Below, in pieces: positions 35,827 to 46,063 of a stretch of 64,000 nucleotides of DNA (the stretch's first letter is position 1; every line of letters starts with the position of its first letter). The stretch comes from Lentzea sp. NBRC 102530. GTDB taxonomy: Bacteria > Actinomycetota > Actinomycetes > Mycobacteriales > Pseudonocardiaceae. The stretch covers positions 1 through 64,000 of the forward strand of contig NZ_BSTF01000011.1 in assembly GCF_030269365.1 (NCBI RefSeq). Reading direction: 5' to 3'. The notes under the pieces are model-generated. The model did not search any database, had not been told where the DNA came from, and was given only the letters and a program-made list of their open reading frames with translations. The position numbers and the translations under genes were made by a program.

Positions 35827-37212
35827 TTACGGACGTCCGGGTAGGCGCAACGTGAACAGGGCCCCGCCCTCGGGGGCTCTGCCCGCCGTGGCCGTGCCGC
35901 CGTGCCGTTGTGCCACCTGCTTGACGATGGCGAGTCCGAGTCCGGAACCCGGCAGGGTCCGCGCCTCGGACGAACGGTAGAACCGCTCGAAAACGTGAGG
36001 TAGATCGGCGTCCGCGATGCCGGGGCCCGCGTCCGCGACCTCCACGATGGCGCTGCCGTCACCCATCTGCCGAAGGGTCAGGCGCACCGCCGAGCCCGAC
36101 GGGCTGAACTTCACCGCGTTGTCGAGGAGGTTCAGCACGGCGCGCTCCAGGGCACTGGAATCACCCAGAAGTGTCCACGGTTGCAGCTGCACGTCGAACG
36201 TCACGGTGTTCGAGGCGCGGCGGCGCGCGCGGTCCAGGGACCGTTCTACCACCTCGACGAGGTCGACCGGCTCGTGCACGACCTGCGGGGCGTCCTCACG
36301 GGCGAGTTCGACCAGGTCACCGATCAGCGTGGTCAGTTCGTCGATCTGGGCGCGCACGTCGGCCTGGATCTCCGATTTGTCCTCCTGCGACAACGTCGGG
36401 GAGCCGGGGCGTTCCGAGGCGAGCAGCAGTTCGAGGTTGGTGCGCATGGACGTCAACGGCGTGCGCAGCTCGTGGCCCGCGTCGGCGACCAGCCGGCGTT
36501 GCCGTTCCTGCGACTCGGCGACGGCGCCCAGCATCGCGTTGAAGCTGTGCGTCAACCGCGCCAGCTCGTCGTCGCCCGACACCGGGATCGGCGTCAGGTC
36601 GCCGGTGTTGGCGACGCGCTCGGTGGCTTCGGTGAGGCGCTGGACGGGTCTCAGGCTCGTCCTCGCCACGGCCGTGCCCGCGATGGCCGCGAGCAGCACG
36701 CCCGCGCCGCCGATCAGCAACAACACCACGCTGAGCTGCGCCAGCGTCGTCCGCTGCGGCACCATCGACTGGGCGATGATGATCGCCTGACCCGACTGGT
36801 ACGGCACGGCGATGACGCGCGACTCGGTCTTGTGGTCGGTCCAGATGAACTCGAGACGGTCGCCGTCCGCGACGTCCCAGGCCTCCTGGACCGTCGGCGG
36901 CGGCTCGGACTCCTTCGGGTACGAGAGCTTGCCGGAGTCCGCCATCAGCACGCCCATCTTCACGTCGCCGGCCGCGAGGAACGCGGCCGGGTAGTTGATG
37001 AGCTCGTTCGGGTCGTTGACCTTCTTGCCGTTGGCGACCGTGGCGGCGCGCTGGCGCAGACCGTCGTCCAGCGCGTCGTACGTGCTCTTGCGCACCACGA
37101 CGTACGCGCCGAGGGACACCAACGCGACGGCGCCGGCGACGCAGAACGCCGCGAGCCAGGTGACCCGGGCCCGCAGCGACGCCCTCTGCAGGCGCCCCTG
37201 CGGTTCGATCAC
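35827..37212 (-). CDS. Sensor histidine kinase (MprB-like)
   Basis: 461 aa from GTG 37212, overlapping the response regulator stop (GTGA). TM1 [24 protein letters not shown], extracytoplasmic sensor (about 120 residues), TM2 [31 protein letters not shown], HisKA with [16 protein letters not shown], HATPase with N box [11 protein letters not shown] and G boxes DAGPGIAD and [18 protein letters not shown]. The arrangement matches mycobacterial MprB, an envelope-stress sensor, but here lepB follows instead of a protease gene. Confidence 0.93.
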   Translation of the reverse strand: MIEPQGRLQRASLRARVTWLAAFCVAGAVALVSLGAYVVVRKSTYDALDDGLRQRAATVANGKKVNDPNELINYPAAFLAAGDVKMGVLMADSGKLSYPKESEPPPTVQEAWDVADGDRLEFIWTDHKTESRVIAVPYQSGQAIIIAQSMVPQRTTLAQLSVVLLLIGGAGVLLAAIAGTAVARTSLRPVQRLTEATERVANTGDLTPIPVSGDDELARLTHSFNAMLGAVAESQERQRRLVADAGHELRTPLTSMRTNLELLLASERPGSPTLSQEDKSEIQADVRAQIDELTTLIGDLVELAREDAPQVVHEPVDLVEVVERSLDRARRRASNTVTFDVQLQPWTLLGDSSALERAVLNLLDNAVKFSPSGSAVRLTLRQMGDGSAIVEVADAGPGIADADLPHVFERFYRSSEARTLPGSGLGLAIVKQVAQRHGGTATAGRAPEGGALFTLRLPGRP

Positions 37213-37904
37213 GGAGGGGTCTCCCGCAGGACGTAGCCCACCCCGCGCACCGTGTGGATCAGCCTCGGCTCGCCCTCCAGCTCCGTCTTGCGGCGCAGGT
37301 AGCCCACGTAGACCTCGAGAGCGTTGCCCGAGGTCGGGAAGTCGTATCCCCACACGTCCTCCAGGATGCGGCTGCGGGTGAGCACCTGGCGCGGGTGCGC
37401 CAGCAGGAGCTCGAGCAGCGCGAACTCGGTGCGGGTGAGGCTGATCGGACGCTCGCCGCGGCGGACGTCGCGGGTGGACGGGTCCAGCTCCAGGTCGGCG
37501 AACTTCAGCGCGGCCGCGGACTGCTGGGCCGCGTCGTCGTCGTGCGCGGCCCTGCGCAGCAACGCGCGCAACCGGGCCAGCAACTCCTCCAGAGCGAACG
37601 GCTTGGGCAGGTAGTCGTCGGCGCCGGCGTCCAGACCGGACACCCGGTCGCTCACGGCGTCCCGCGCGGTCAGCACGAGGATGGGCAGGTCGTCACCGGT
37701 GCTGCGCAGCCTGCGGCACACCTCGAGGCCGTCGAGGCGGGGCATCATCACGTCGAGCACCATCGCGTCCGGCCTGGCGGCGGTCACCGACTCCAGGGCC
37801 TGCATGCCGTCTCCGGCAGTCTCGACCTGGTAGCCGTTGAACTGGAGCGAGCGGCGGAGTGACTCCCTGACCGCCCGATCGTCATCGACAACGAGGATGC
37901 GCAT
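37209..37904 (-). CDS. OmpR family response regulator (MprA-like)
   Basis: 231 aa. Receiver [33 protein letters not shown] with Asp in [13 protein letters not shown] and Lys in [11 protein letters not shown]. Winged-helix [53 protein letters not shown]. Close in sequence feel to MprA/PrrA-type regulators. First gene of the regulator-kinase-lepB operon. Confidence 0.94.
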   Translation of the reverse strand: MRILVVDDDRAVRESLRRSLQFNGYQVETAGDGMQALESVTAARPDAMVLDVMMPRLDGLEVCRRLRSTGDDLPILVLTARDAVSDRVSGLDAGADDYLPKPFALEELLARLRALLRRAAHDDDAAQQSAAALKFADLELDPSTRDVRRGERPISLTRTEFALLELLLAHPRQVLTRSRILEDVWGYDFPTSGNALEVYVGYLRRKTELEGEPRLIHTVRGVGYVLRETPP

Positions 37905-37973
37905 GAGGGCAGTCTTGCCGAGGCATCTGAGAAGTGCCTGAGAAGGGCCTCAACAGCGGGTGTGAGTTCGGCG

Positions 37974-38585
37974 TTAACCTTCCAAGCCACGCGCGACCGG
38001 TGCGTTCCACTTCCGCCAGAGCGCGATCAGCCTGATGGTGATGATTGTTGACGCACCGATCAGCGCGACCAGGCCTTTCGGGAATCCGGCCCATTCACCA
38101 GCAGCGACGATGACCGCACCGGACAGCGCGGCCACGGCGTAGATCTCTCTCCGCAGGACCAACGGGATCTCCCGAAGAAGAAGGTCACGCAGCGCGCCAC
38201 CGCCGATTCCGGTCGTCATACCGATCAGGCACGCCGCGTAAGGAGTCGCGCCAAGTGTGAGGGCAGTTGACGTTCCGGACGTCACGAACAGACCGAGCCC
38301 CACGGCGTCGAGCAGCAGCACGGAGCGGCGGAGCTTGGCGACCTGCGGGTGGAACCAGAAGACGATCAGGCCCGTGCCGCCGGCGACCAGCAGGTACGGC
38401 CAGTTCCGCAGCGATGTCGGCGGGTGCACGCCGAGCAGCACGTCGCGGATGATGCCGCCGCCCAACGCCGTGGTGAGCGCCAGGATGATCACGCCGAACA
38501 CGTCCAGGCGGGCCCGCACCGCGGCGACCGCTCCGGAGGCGGCGAAGACCGCGATACCGATCAGCTCCAGGACGATGAGCAGCAC
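37974..38585 (-). CDS. TRIC-like (UPF0126) membrane channel protein
   Basis: About 203 aa, two repeats of the UPF0126/YicG type, each with the glycine-kinked helix motif: TTALGGGIIRDVLLG and TTGIGGGALRDLLLREIP. Seven hydrophobic segments. The family forms trimeric intracellular cation-type (TRIC) channels. GTG 38585 lies 20 bp after the upstream nucleotidyltransferase gene, so this is likely the last gene of a six-gene operon. Confidence 0.88.
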   Translation of the reverse strand: MLLIVLELIGIAVFAASGAVAAVRARLDVFGVIILALTTALGGGIIRDVLLGVHPPTSLRNWPYLLVAGGTGLIVFWFHPQVAKLRRSVLLLDAVGLGLFVTSGTSTALTLGATPYAACLIGMTTGIGGGALRDLLLREIPLVLRREIYAVAALSGAVIVAAGEWAGFPKGLVALIGASTIITIRLIALWRKWNAPVARGLEG

Positions 38586-38604
38586 GAACGGAGAGAATAG
38601 TGCC

Positions 38605-39603
38605 TTACTTGGGCAGCGCTTCCCGGCGGTAACCGGCTTCCATCCGCCCGCCCGCGGCCATGAGGATCCCCTCCACGGCCGCGATGAACCGGTCGGCACC
38701 GGACCCGCGCACCAACTCCCGGTAGGAGTCCACGAGCTCGTCCTCCCCCGCGTCCCGCAACCGCCGCAGCAGCCACTTGCCGTGCCCGAGCCACCGGTTC
38801 CGCACGACCAGCGCCAGCTCGCCCGCGCGGGTCAGCAGCTGGGCAGCGACGAACAGCCGTTCGTCCTCGTCCCGCGCCCCGATGAGGTCCTCGAGCAGGT
38901 CGGTGGCGCCGTACCGGCGGTCCTCCAGTTCGGACGCGCTCGCGGGCGCCGGTCCGGCGTCGAGCAACGACCGCGCCTCTGCCCGCATGCGCTGCCCGGT
39001 GCCGTCGGAGTCGAGCATGAGGAACCCGTCGGCGCACATGTTCAGCAACGGCGGCCGGCGGCCCTCGGCGTCGCGGGCCACGAAGTCCCAGAACGACTCG
39101 ATCGTGTGACAGAACAGCTCGACCGGCCAGCCCCGGTGCCGCAGCGTCTCGCGGAACGCGCCGGGCAGGTCGCGCACGATGACGATCATGTCGAGGTCGG
39201 AGTTGGCCGTGTAGGTGCCGGCCGCCACGCTGCCGCCGAGGAACGCCGCCGTCGCCAGCGGGTAGTACGTGTCGAGCAGGTCCCGCGCCACCTGCACCGG
39301 GTCCTTGTCCCAGTCCAGCGGGTGGCCGGTGACGTAGTAGTCCTCGTCGGGGTTCAGCGGGCCGAGCACGTGCTCGACGCACGGCCGGATCGCCGGCAGC
39401 ACCTCGTTCAGGTCGACGAGCCAGGGGTTGTCCTCGGCGTCGAAGAACGGCCTGATCATCAGGAACTCGGTGCGCGAGATCTCCCGCACGCTGACGGGGG
39501 CGCCACTGAGGTGCCTGGCATAGCCCTTCAGGCGCCAACCCATGTTGTCGCCGTAGGCATGCCTGACCTCGTCCTGGTCCCCCGCCACAAGGCCATTGTT
39601 CAC
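38605..39603 (-). CDS. Nucleotidyltransferase domain protein
   Basis: 332 aa if it begins at the GTG overlapping the methyltransferase stop (GTGA); ATG 39543 (MGWRLKGYARHLSG) would give 312 aa. The polymerase-beta-fold core is AAFLGGSVAAGTYTANSDLDMIVIV (GGS...DLD), followed by a helical C-terminal region (LLTRAGELALVVRNRWLGHGKWLLRRL). Aminoglycoside nucleotidyltransferases share this core, but the target here is unknown. It sits directly after a methyltransferase and an acetyltransferase with overlapping starts. Confidence 0.8.
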   Translation of the reverse strand: MNNGLVAGDQDEVRHAYGDNMGWRLKGYARHLSGAPVSVREISRTEFLMIRPFFDAEDNPWLVDLNEVLPAIRPCVEHVLGPLNPDEDYYVTGHPLDWDKDPVQVARDLLDTYYPLATAAFLGGSVAAGTYTANSDLDMIVIVRDLPGAFRETLRHRGWPVELFCHTIESFWDFVARDAEGRRPPLLNMCADGFLMLDSDGTGQRMRAEARSLLDAGPAPASASELEDRRYGATDLLEDLIGARDEDERLFVAAQLLTRAGELALVVRNRWLGHGKWLLRRLRDAGEDELVDSYRELVRGSGADRFIAAVEGILMAAGGRMEAGYRREALPK

Positions 39604-40385
39604 ACGCGTGCAACCGCCAGCAAATACCCCAGTGACGGTTGGATGGCGAGCGGCGACAGGATCTCGTCCAAATAGCGTCGTGCTTCTTCTCCGTGCGCCG
39701 CAACGAGAGCGTCGTAATGCCTGCGTGCGCCCTCCTGCATCCGCGGCACGGTCCTGCGCGTCTCGTTGCTCAGGTCCAGCAGCTCGACCACCTGCAAACC
39801 GGCCGCCGCCAACAGCTTCGGATATCCGGCGAACGTCGGCAGCTCGTCGATGTCGTACGTGGTCAAAATGGACTGGATGTCGTCGATCAGGCCGTCCGGA
39901 ACCGGTCTGCGCTGCACGAAGTCCGACACCACCACCAGACCGGACGGCTTCACGACACGGGCGAACTCGCGCAACACGCCGACGCGGTCCCCCAAGTGCG
40001 GCAACGTCTCCAAGGCCCACGCCGCGTCGAACGCGTCGTCCGGGAACGGCATCGCGTGCGGGTCGGCGTGCACGAACCGCACCTGCTCGTCCACGAACAA
40101 CGCTTCGGCCCGCGAGTTGGCCGCCGAAACGTGCTCGGCGAACGGCGACACCGACACGATGTCCGCGTGCGAGGCCTCGGCCAGCCGGAACGCGGACGTG
40201 CCGACGCGCCGGCCCAGGTCCAGCACGCGCGAGCCGTGCCACGCGCCGAGCTTGTCGATGTGCAGCGCCGTCATGCGTTCGGCGGCGATGCGGTTGGAGG
40301 AGTCGTCCTCTTCGGACGTCCACAGGCCGAAGTGGAGGTTGTGGTCCCAGATCGTCCGCATGACCTCGTGGTAGACGTCGGCCAT
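39600..40385 (-). CDS. SAM-dependent methyltransferase with altered motif I
   Basis: 261 aa. Class I methyltransferase: motif I reads VLDLGRRVGTSAFRLAE, where the usual GCGTG is GRRVG. Later motifs are conserved (VRFVHADPHAMPFPDDAFDAAWALETLPHLGDRVGVLREFARVVKPSGLVVVSDF). It resembles small-molecule O/C-methyltransferases of the UbiE/sarcosine type. Its ATG overlaps the acetyltransferase stop by one base (TGATG). The changed motif I may weaken SAM binding. Confidence 0.85.
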   Translation of the reverse strand: MADVYHEVMRTIWDHNLHFGLWTSEEDDSSNRIAAERMTALHIDKLGAWHGSRVLDLGRRVGTSAFRLAEASHADIVSVSPFAEHVSAANSRAEALFVDEQVRFVHADPHAMPFPDDAFDAAWALETLPHLGDRVGVLREFARVVKPSGLVVVSDFVQRRPVPDGLIDDIQSILTTYDIDELPTFAGYPKLLAAAGLQVVELLDLSNETRRTVPRMQEGARRHYDALVAAHGEEARRYLDEILSPLAIQPSLGYLLAVARV

Positions 40386-41542
40386 CAGAAGAAGTCCGCG
40401 AGCCGGGGACCACCGGACGTGCCGGTGAGCTGGTCGAGCACCACCGCGTCGGCCGGGTCGCCCTCCAGCAAACCCGCGCGCCGCAACGCATGCGTGTTCT
40501 GCGCGCCGGAGAACCACGGCCCCAGGGCGCGGGCGTGCAGCCGGACCGCGCCGGTGCCGCCGGGTTCGAGGCGCACCGCGCCGTCCTCGACGACGAGCCG
40601 GTGCAGGCCGGCGTGCCACGGCGCGTGGGCGTCGACGACCTCCAGGTCCACCACGGTGTCAGCGAGCCGTGGCCAACCGCGGGCGGCCACGGCGGCGGGC
40701 AGGTCCACGACGCGTTGCATCCACGTCGAGCTCCACACCGAGTGGCGCATCGGGGTGCTGCCGAGGAAGTTCACCGTGGCCGGGTCGGTGATCCGCACGT
40801 CGATCGCCTCCAGCGTGCCCGCCCACGACGCGAGCGAGGCGAGGAGGGTCAGCTGGGCGTCCACGTCGACGGCGATGAGGTCGAACACCTTGAGGCGGCC
40901 CATGTCACCGCCGGGCTCACGCTTCGCGGTCAGGTACCCGCGCAGGCCGTTCGGGCCGGGCAGCACCGTCACCAGGTCCATCTCCAGCACCTTCTCGACG
41001 TCGATGCGCGGTGGGCGGCGGTCCGCCATGCCGTCGATCGTCCTGGCCACTTCGAGATAGCAGTCGTGCAGCGCGGTGAGATCGCTCCCGGTCGCCGGGC
41101 GCGAAGCTATCAGCTCGGAGGGCTTCGGAACTGAGAGCAGCCTGTCCATCGGCAGCTCGACCCACTCGAAGACCCCGGCCTTCTCCCAGCCGCGGCCCCG
41201 GTACAGCGCGGGCACCGTCGGGTAGAGCGCGGAGATCGGCTGGCCGTGCTCGCGCATGACGTGCAGCGCCGCGTCGAGCAACGCGTTCGCGACTCCCCTG
41301 CCGCGGAACGAGCCATCGACGGCGACGCCGCCGATCCCGCCCATGGGGACCGCGGCGCCGCCGTAGAACTGGGCGAACGCACCGATGCCGAGCACACCCG
41401 CGGCCTGGCCGTCGATCTCGGCGAGGAGACCGCGGGTGCCCTCGCGCACGAGCCTTTCCGGCAGTTCGGTCGCGTTGAACGCCACCTTGCGGAGCCGGAA
41501 CACGGCGTCGCGGTCGTCCTCGGTGTACTCGCGGATGTGCAC
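40385..41542 (-). CDS. Eis-like GNAT acetyltransferase with SCP2-type C-terminus
   Basis: About 385 aa. N-terminal GNAT domain (IREYTEDDRDAVFRLRKVAFN...GGIGGVAVDGSFRGRGVANALLDAALHVMREHGQPISALYPT), a second GNAT-like domain and a sterol-carrier-like C-terminus (GAVRLHARALGPWFSGAQN). This is the enhanced intracellular survival (Eis) architecture; Eis proteins multi-acetylate aminoglycosides and some peptides. GTG 41542 or TTG 41548 are both possible starts; it lies about 10 bp after the dehydrogenase stop. Confidence 0.88.
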   Translation of the reverse strand: MHIREYTEDDRDAVFRLRKVAFNATELPERLVREGTRGLLAEIDGQAAGVLGIGAFAQFYGGAAVPMGGIGGVAVDGSFRGRGVANALLDAALHVMREHGQPISALYPTVPALYRGRGWEKAGVFEWVELPMDRLLSVPKPSELIASRPATGSDLTALHDCYLEVARTIDGMADRRPPRIDVEKVLEMDLVTVLPGPNGLRGYLTAKREPGGDMGRLKVFDLIAVDVDAQLTLLASLASWAGTLEAIDVRITDPATVNFLGSTPMRHSVWSSTWMQRVVDLPAAVAARGWPRLADTVVDLEVVDAHAPWHAGLHRLVVEDGAVRLEPGGTGAVRLHARALGPWFSGAQNTHALRRAGLLEGDPADAVVLDQLTGTSGGPRLADFF

Positions 41543-41552
41543 GGACAACTAT

Positions 41553-42370
<818 letters not shown>

Positions 42371-42374
<4 letters not shown>

Positions 42375-42691
42375 GACTCGACCACCTCGGCGGCGAACAT
42401 GGCCACGAGCTCCATGCCGCCGATCTCGGCGAGGTTGGCGCCCGACGTGGCCCACTCCGGGGACTTCAGGGCAGCCTTGAAGGTCTCCTCGGACGTGAAG
42501 TACATCTCGGCGATGAGGTGCGGCTCGGTGTCCCCGAGGAACCCGGCCAGGAACACCTGCTGCACCTTGGCGACCTCGGCGCGGACCAGGCCGGGAACGG
42601 AGTTCACGACCGGCAGGTGCGACTCGAAGTACTTCCGGTCGAAGCCCTCGGGGTCGTCGGGCCGCCGGTACAGCGCGATGTACTTGATCAT
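42371..42691 (-). CDS. EthD family protein
   Basis: 106 aa, single ferredoxin-like EthD domain (MIKYIALYRRPDDPEGFDRKYFESHLPVVNSVPGLVRAEVAKV, later PHLIAEMYFTSEETFKAALKSPEW). The family is of uncertain enzymatic role and is often paired with degradative or redox enzymes. Good RBS GGAGGA 9 nt before ATG. First gene of the six-gene minus-strand operon; it is divergent from the phosphatase gene. Confidence 0.9.
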
Positions 42692-42765
42692 GTGACACCA
42701 TCCTCCTCGACTCGCCGAGCACTGTAACGCCCGGAGCACCCGGCGAGCTGAGGCACGATGGTGGA

Positions 42766-43413
42766 GTGCGGATCATCCTGCTGCGCCACGGACAGAGCCT
42801 CGGCAACGTCGACGAGCTCGCCTACTGCCGCATCCCCGACCACGCCCTCCCGCTGACGGCGGTGGGCGAGGACCAGGCGCGGGCGGCCGGAACGACGATC
42901 AAGGAGCTCGTCGGCGCCGGCCCGGTCGCGGCCTACGTCTCGCCGTACAAGCGCACCAAGCGGACGTTCGAACTGCTCGGCCTCGACGCGGAGCGGATCG
43001 TCACCGAGCCGCGGGTGCGCGAGCAGGACTGGGGCAACCTGCAGGACCCGGTGCAGCAGGAGGTGCTCAAGCACCAGCGGCACGCGTTCGGGCACTTCTT
43101 CTTCCGGCTGCCCAACGGCGAGTCGGGCGCGGACGTGGACGACCGGGTGGCGGCGTTCCTCGACGGCCTGACCGTGCGGATGCACAAGGACGACCACCAC
43201 CCGAAGACGGTGCTGGTCGTCACGCACGGCCTGACGATGAGGTTGTTGTGCCGCAGGTTCTTCGACTGGAGCATCGACCTGTTCGAGTCGCTGTCCAATC
43301 CGGACACCTGCGAGCACCGCGTGATCGACCACGACGGTGCCGGGTGGAGGCTGGACCGCCCCTTCGACCAGTGGCGCGACTCACCGGACGGAACGGTCCA
43401 GCACCCGGTCTAG
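42766..43413 (+). CDS. Histidine phosphatase family protein
   Basis: 215 aa from GTG 42766. Phosphoglycerate-mutase-like fold: RHG motif [12 protein letters not shown], acid/base region [11 protein letters not shown], second His in [18 protein letters not shown]. The substrate is not evident. The 3' end overlaps rpmF convergently by 4 bp. Confidence 0.92.
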   Translation: MRIILLRHGQSLGNVDELAYCRIPDHALPLTAVGEDQARAAGTTIKELVGAGPVAAYVSPYKRTKRTFELLGLDAERIVTEPRVREQDWGNLQDPVQQEVLKHQRHAFGHFFFRLPNGESGADVDDRVAAFLDGLTVRMHKDDHHPKTVLVVTHGLTMRLLCRRFFDWSIDLFESLSNPDTCEHRVIDHDGAGWRLDRPFDQWRDSPDGTVQHPV

Positions 43414-43571
43414 ATCAGGCCCCGCTGGTAGGCCGCCACGAGCCGGCGAGGCACGAGGAGTTCCTTGCCGTCCAGCGTCCGCACGGTCACCAGGTCCGGG
43501 GCGACGGCCTTCCACTGCGACCGGCGGTGGCGCGTGTTGGACCGGGACGTCCTGCGCTTGGGAACGGCCAT
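43410..43571 (-). CDS. rpmF: 50S ribosomal protein L32 (zinc-free form)
   Basis: 53 aa, [23 protein letters not shown] start typical of L32. It lacks the CxxC zinc ribbon of the usual form, so it is the C-minus paralog. ATG overlaps the rpmE2 stop (TGATG). Last gene of mrf-rpmE2-rpmF. Confidence 0.93.
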   Translation of the reverse strand: MAVPKRRTSRSNTRHRRSQWKAVAPDLVTVRTLDGKELLVPRRLVAAYQRGLI

Positions 43572-43822
43572 CAGCGCTCTCGCTTTCCATAGCGGCGGTT
43601 GAACTTCTCGACCCGGCCCGCGGTGTCCATGACCCGCTGGGTACCGGTCCAGAACGGGTGCGAGTCGGCGGTGATGTCGACGACCAGCAACGGGTAGGAG
43701 TTGCCGTCCTCCCACTCGATCGTCTTGGCCGACGTCGCGGTCGACCGGGTCAGGAAGGTCTTGCCGGTGGACGCGTCCTGGAAGACGACGGGGTGGTAGT
43801 CGGGGTGGATTCCTGGCTTCAT
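43571..43822 (-). CDS. rpmE2: 50S ribosomal protein L31 type B
   Basis: 83 aa, [28 protein letters not shown]...[27 protein letters not shown] is characteristic of type B L31, with no cysteines. Replaces the zinc-binding L31 under zinc limitation. It overlaps the mrf stop by 4 bp (ATGA). Confidence 0.95.
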   Translation of the reverse strand: MKPGIHPDYHPVVFQDASTGKTFLTRSTATSAKTIEWEDGNSYPLLVVDITADSHPFWTGTQRVMDTAGRVEKFNRRYGKRER

Positions 43823-44703
43823 ACGTCCAGCTTTCGGATCGAGTCCACGAAGGACAGTTCGTCGTCGGTGAGCAGAGCCTGGGCGAACGCCGCCGTGATC
43901 GTGTCCGGCTCGCCGAGGGTGATCGCCACGATCTGGGTGGTCTTGCCGCCGCGCGGCCCGCCCTCGCCGACGTGCAGGCCGCAGCCCGCGGATTCCAGGT
44001 GCAGCGCCACGTCCGGTTCGTCGGCGACCCAGAGCCGGCCGCGCGAGCGCACGACCGTTCCGTCCAGCAACGAGTCGAGCGCGTCGTTCAACCGGGCCGG
44101 GTGGAACGGCCGGTCGGCCGTGAAAACCGCCGTCGAGACACCGCACTCCGGTGTCAACGGCACCAGTCGCGGCCGTGCGGACCGCCGCACGCACACCGTG
44201 TCCGGCGTGCAGCGGTGCGCGCCGGGAGCGAGCCGGTCGAGCACGGCGATCGTGCGTTCGTCCGCTTCTCCCTGCAGCACCAGCACGTCCGCGGCCTCGG
44301 CCTGCGCGACGACGACCTGCGCCACCGTCCGCTGGTCGCTGACCATGGACGCGTCGCCGAGGGCGTCGTCCAGCCAGGTGGCCGCGTCGAGCACGGTGAT
44401 CACGCACTCGACGTCGACGTCGAGCTTGCGCCGCACCGCGTCGGGTTCCAGCAGCGGGTCCAGGTGCAGCACGACCGTGTGGCCCTCGAGGCTCTCGAGC
44501 AGCTCACGCAGGTCTTCGCGCACCGTGCAGGACACGCAGCCGTGCAGCAGTTCGACGTCGGTCGCGATGCCGTCGACCCACCGCCGCACGCACGTTTCCT
44601 CGGCGACGTGCCGCACGAGCACCGAACCGGGCCGGTCGCGCCACACCCGCACGGCGACGTCGTGGTCCACCAGCCCCGCCACCATGACGACAACGGTTTC
44701 CAT
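43819..44703 (-). CDS. mrf: CobW-like ribosome remodelling factor (Mrf type)
   Basis: 294 aa. COG0523/CobW-like protein with the C-terminal CobW_C domain ([30 protein letters not shown]). It keeps a CxxC metal motif ([17 protein letters not shown]). The N-terminus [21 protein letters not shown] has no GxxGxGKT Walker A, so classical GTPase activity looks lost. Position at the head of rpmE2-rpmF and opposite a Zur-like box matches mycobacterial Mrf, which acts on C-minus ribosomes during zinc starvation. Confidence 0.85.
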   Translation of the reverse strand: METVVVMVAGLVDHDVAVRVWRDRPGSVLVRHVAEETCVRRWVDGIATDVELLHGCVSCTVREDLRELLESLEGHTVVLHLDPLLEPDAVRRKLDVDVECVITVLDAATWLDDALGDASMVSDQRTVAQVVVAQAEAADVLVLQGEADERTIAVLDRLAPGAHRCTPDTVCVRRSARPRLVPLTPECGVSTAVFTADRPFHPARLNDALDSLLDGTVVRSRGRLWVADEPDVALHLESAGCGLHVGEGGPRGGKTTQIVAITLGEPDTITAAFAQALLTDDELSFVDSIRKLDV

Positions 44704-44718
44704 GTGGGGTACCGTAGA

Positions 44719-44738
44719 TGAAAACGAAAGTCGTTTCA
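44719..44738. promoter_or_regulatory. Zur box in divergent ribosomal promoter region
   Basis: TGAAAACGAAAGTCGTTTCA, an inverted repeat close to actinobacterial Zur operators. It lies in the 49-bp gap between mrf and rpmB starts, so it can repress both directions while zinc is sufficient. Confidence 0.82.
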
Positions 44739-44752
44739 ATCTGGAGGTACTC

Positions 44753-44983
44753 GTGCGCTGCCAGCTGACCGGCCGGGAGCCGGGCTTCGGCAACCGCGTC
44801 TCGCACTCGCAACGCAAGACGCGGCGCCGGTGGGACCCGAACGTCCAGCGCAAGCGGTACTTCGTGCCGTCGCTGAACAGGTTCGTGACGCTCACGCTGT
44901 CCGCGAAGGGCATCAAGACCGTGGACAAGATCGGCATCGAGGCCGCCGTGGCGAAGTTGAGGCAACAAGGGGTGAAGGTCTGA
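44753..44983 (+). CDS. rpmB: 50S ribosomal protein L28 (zinc-free form)
   Basis: 76 aa from GTG 44753 (GGAGG 6 nt upstream). [38 protein letters not shown] is the L28 core. Only one Cys remains, so the zinc-binding CxxC pairs are absent. Heads the rpmB2-rpmG2-rpsN2-rpsR2 set. Confidence 0.95.
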   Translation: MRCQLTGREPGFGNRVSHSQRKTRRRWDPNVQRKRYFVPSLNRFVTLTLSAKGIKTVDKIGIEAAVAKLRQQGVKV

Positions 44984-45150
44984 TGGCCAAGAGCACGGAC
45001 GTCCGGCCGATCATCAAGATGAGGTCGACCGCCGGCACCGGGTACACGTACGTGACCCGCAAGAACCGCCGCAACGACCCCGACCGCCTGGTGCTGCGCA
45101 AGTACGACCCGGTCGCGCGCAAGCACGTCGAGTTCAAAGAGGAGCGCTGA
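44983..45150 (+). CDS. rpmG: 50S ribosomal protein L33 (zinc-free form)
   Basis: 55 aa, [53 protein letters not shown]; no cysteines. ATG overlaps the rpmB stop by one base (TGATG). Confidence 0.96.
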   Translation: MAKSTDVRPIIKMRSTAGTGYTYVTRKNRRNDPDRLVLRKYDPVARKHVEFKEER

Positions 45151-45151
45151 C

Positions 45152-45445
45152 GTGGCGAAGAAGTCGAAGATCGCCGCGGATCAACGGCGCCGCGAGGTCG
45201 TGGCGAGGTACGCGGAGCGGCGGGCCGAGCTCAAGGAGAAGCTGCGGCACCCGGAAACGCGCGAGGAAGCGTTGCGGGGCCTGCAGAAGCTGCCGCGGGA
45301 CGCGTCCCCGACCAGGCTGCGCAACCGGGACGTCGTGGACGGACGGCCGCGTGCCTACAACCGGAAGTTCGGCCTGTCCCGCGTCAGGCTCAGGGAAATG
45401 GCCCACCGCGGCGAACTGCCCGGCGTGTCGAAGGCGAGCTGGTGA
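45152..45445 (+). CDS. rpsN: 30S ribosomal protein S14 (long, zinc-free form)
   Basis: 97 aa from GTG 45152. Long-type S14: [30 protein letters not shown]...[51 protein letters not shown]. Lacks the CxxC pairs of the short zinc form. Confidence 0.96.
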   Translation: MAKKSKIAADQRRREVVARYAERRAELKEKLRHPETREEALRGLQKLPRDASPTRLRNRDVVDGRPRAYNRKFGLSRVRLREMAHRGELPGVSKASW

Positions 45446-45675
45446 TGCGCGAACGGAAGCCGCTCAAGCGCAGGGTCAACCTGCTCGCGAAGGAGGGCGT
45501 GGCCGTCGTCGACTGGAAGGACGTCACGCTGCTGCGCAAGTTCATCTCGGACCGGGGCAAGATCCGGTCCCGCCGGGTGACCGGCCTGACGCCGCAGCAG
45601 CAGCGCCAGGTCGCCACGGCCATCAAGAACGCACGGGAGATGGCCCTGCTGCCGTACCCGTCACAAGGGCGATGA
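45445..45675 (+). CDS. rpsR: 30S ribosomal protein S18 paralog
   Basis: 76 aa. [67 protein letters not shown] is the S18 core. ATG overlaps the rpsN stop by one base. No zinc-site cysteines, consistent with the C-minus set. Confidence 0.95.
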   Translation: MRERKPLKRRVNLLAKEGVAVVDWKDVTLLRKFISDRGKIRSRRVTGLTPQQQRQVATAIKNAREMALLPYPSQGR

Positions 45676-45970
45676 CGCGGATCGCCGCGCTGGCCAGGAA
45701 CGCCAGCGCGGCGAGCTGCACCAGCAACGCGAGCGCCCAGGTCGTGTGTTCGTCGACCGTCAGATCGCCACGAACACCCACCAAGAAGGTCGCGTAGAGG
45801 CCCCAGCACTGCACGGCGGCCAGTCCGGCTCCGACGATCGTGGTCTTGAGCGAAACGACGACCACGACCGCGGCGAGGAGCATCAGGGCCGGCAGCGGCC
45901 AGGCCCCGGTGAACGTGGTCACGCCGACTCCGCCGCCGAATCCGAGCGCGGAGCCGTAACCACCCTTCAT
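45623..45970 (-). CDS. Small membrane protein of unknown function
   Basis: 115 aa from ATG 45970. About three or four hydrophobic segments ([65 protein letters not shown]). It overlaps rpsR convergently by 53 bp, which is more than usual here, so the end or the gene itself is less certain. No family was recognised. Confidence 0.55.
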   Translation of the reverse strand: MKGGYGSALGFGGGVGVTTFTGAWPLPALMLLAAVVVVVSLKTTIVGAGLAAVQCWGLYATFLVGVRGDLTVDEHTTWALALLVQLAALAFLASAAIRVIALVTGTAAGPSPVRS

Positions 45971-46063
45971 TCTGCGCATCCGATCGGTGTATCGCGTCAG
46001 GTGAGATCAGCGCCACCTCCCAGGCGTGAAGTTGGTGCTTTCGAGTGAGGCACGATCGGTCGA

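Noticed and set aside
38605-41542. Named aminoglycoside resistance genes
   Set aside because: The families match only in general fold; no specific resistance determinant could be recognised, so no resistance symbol was given.
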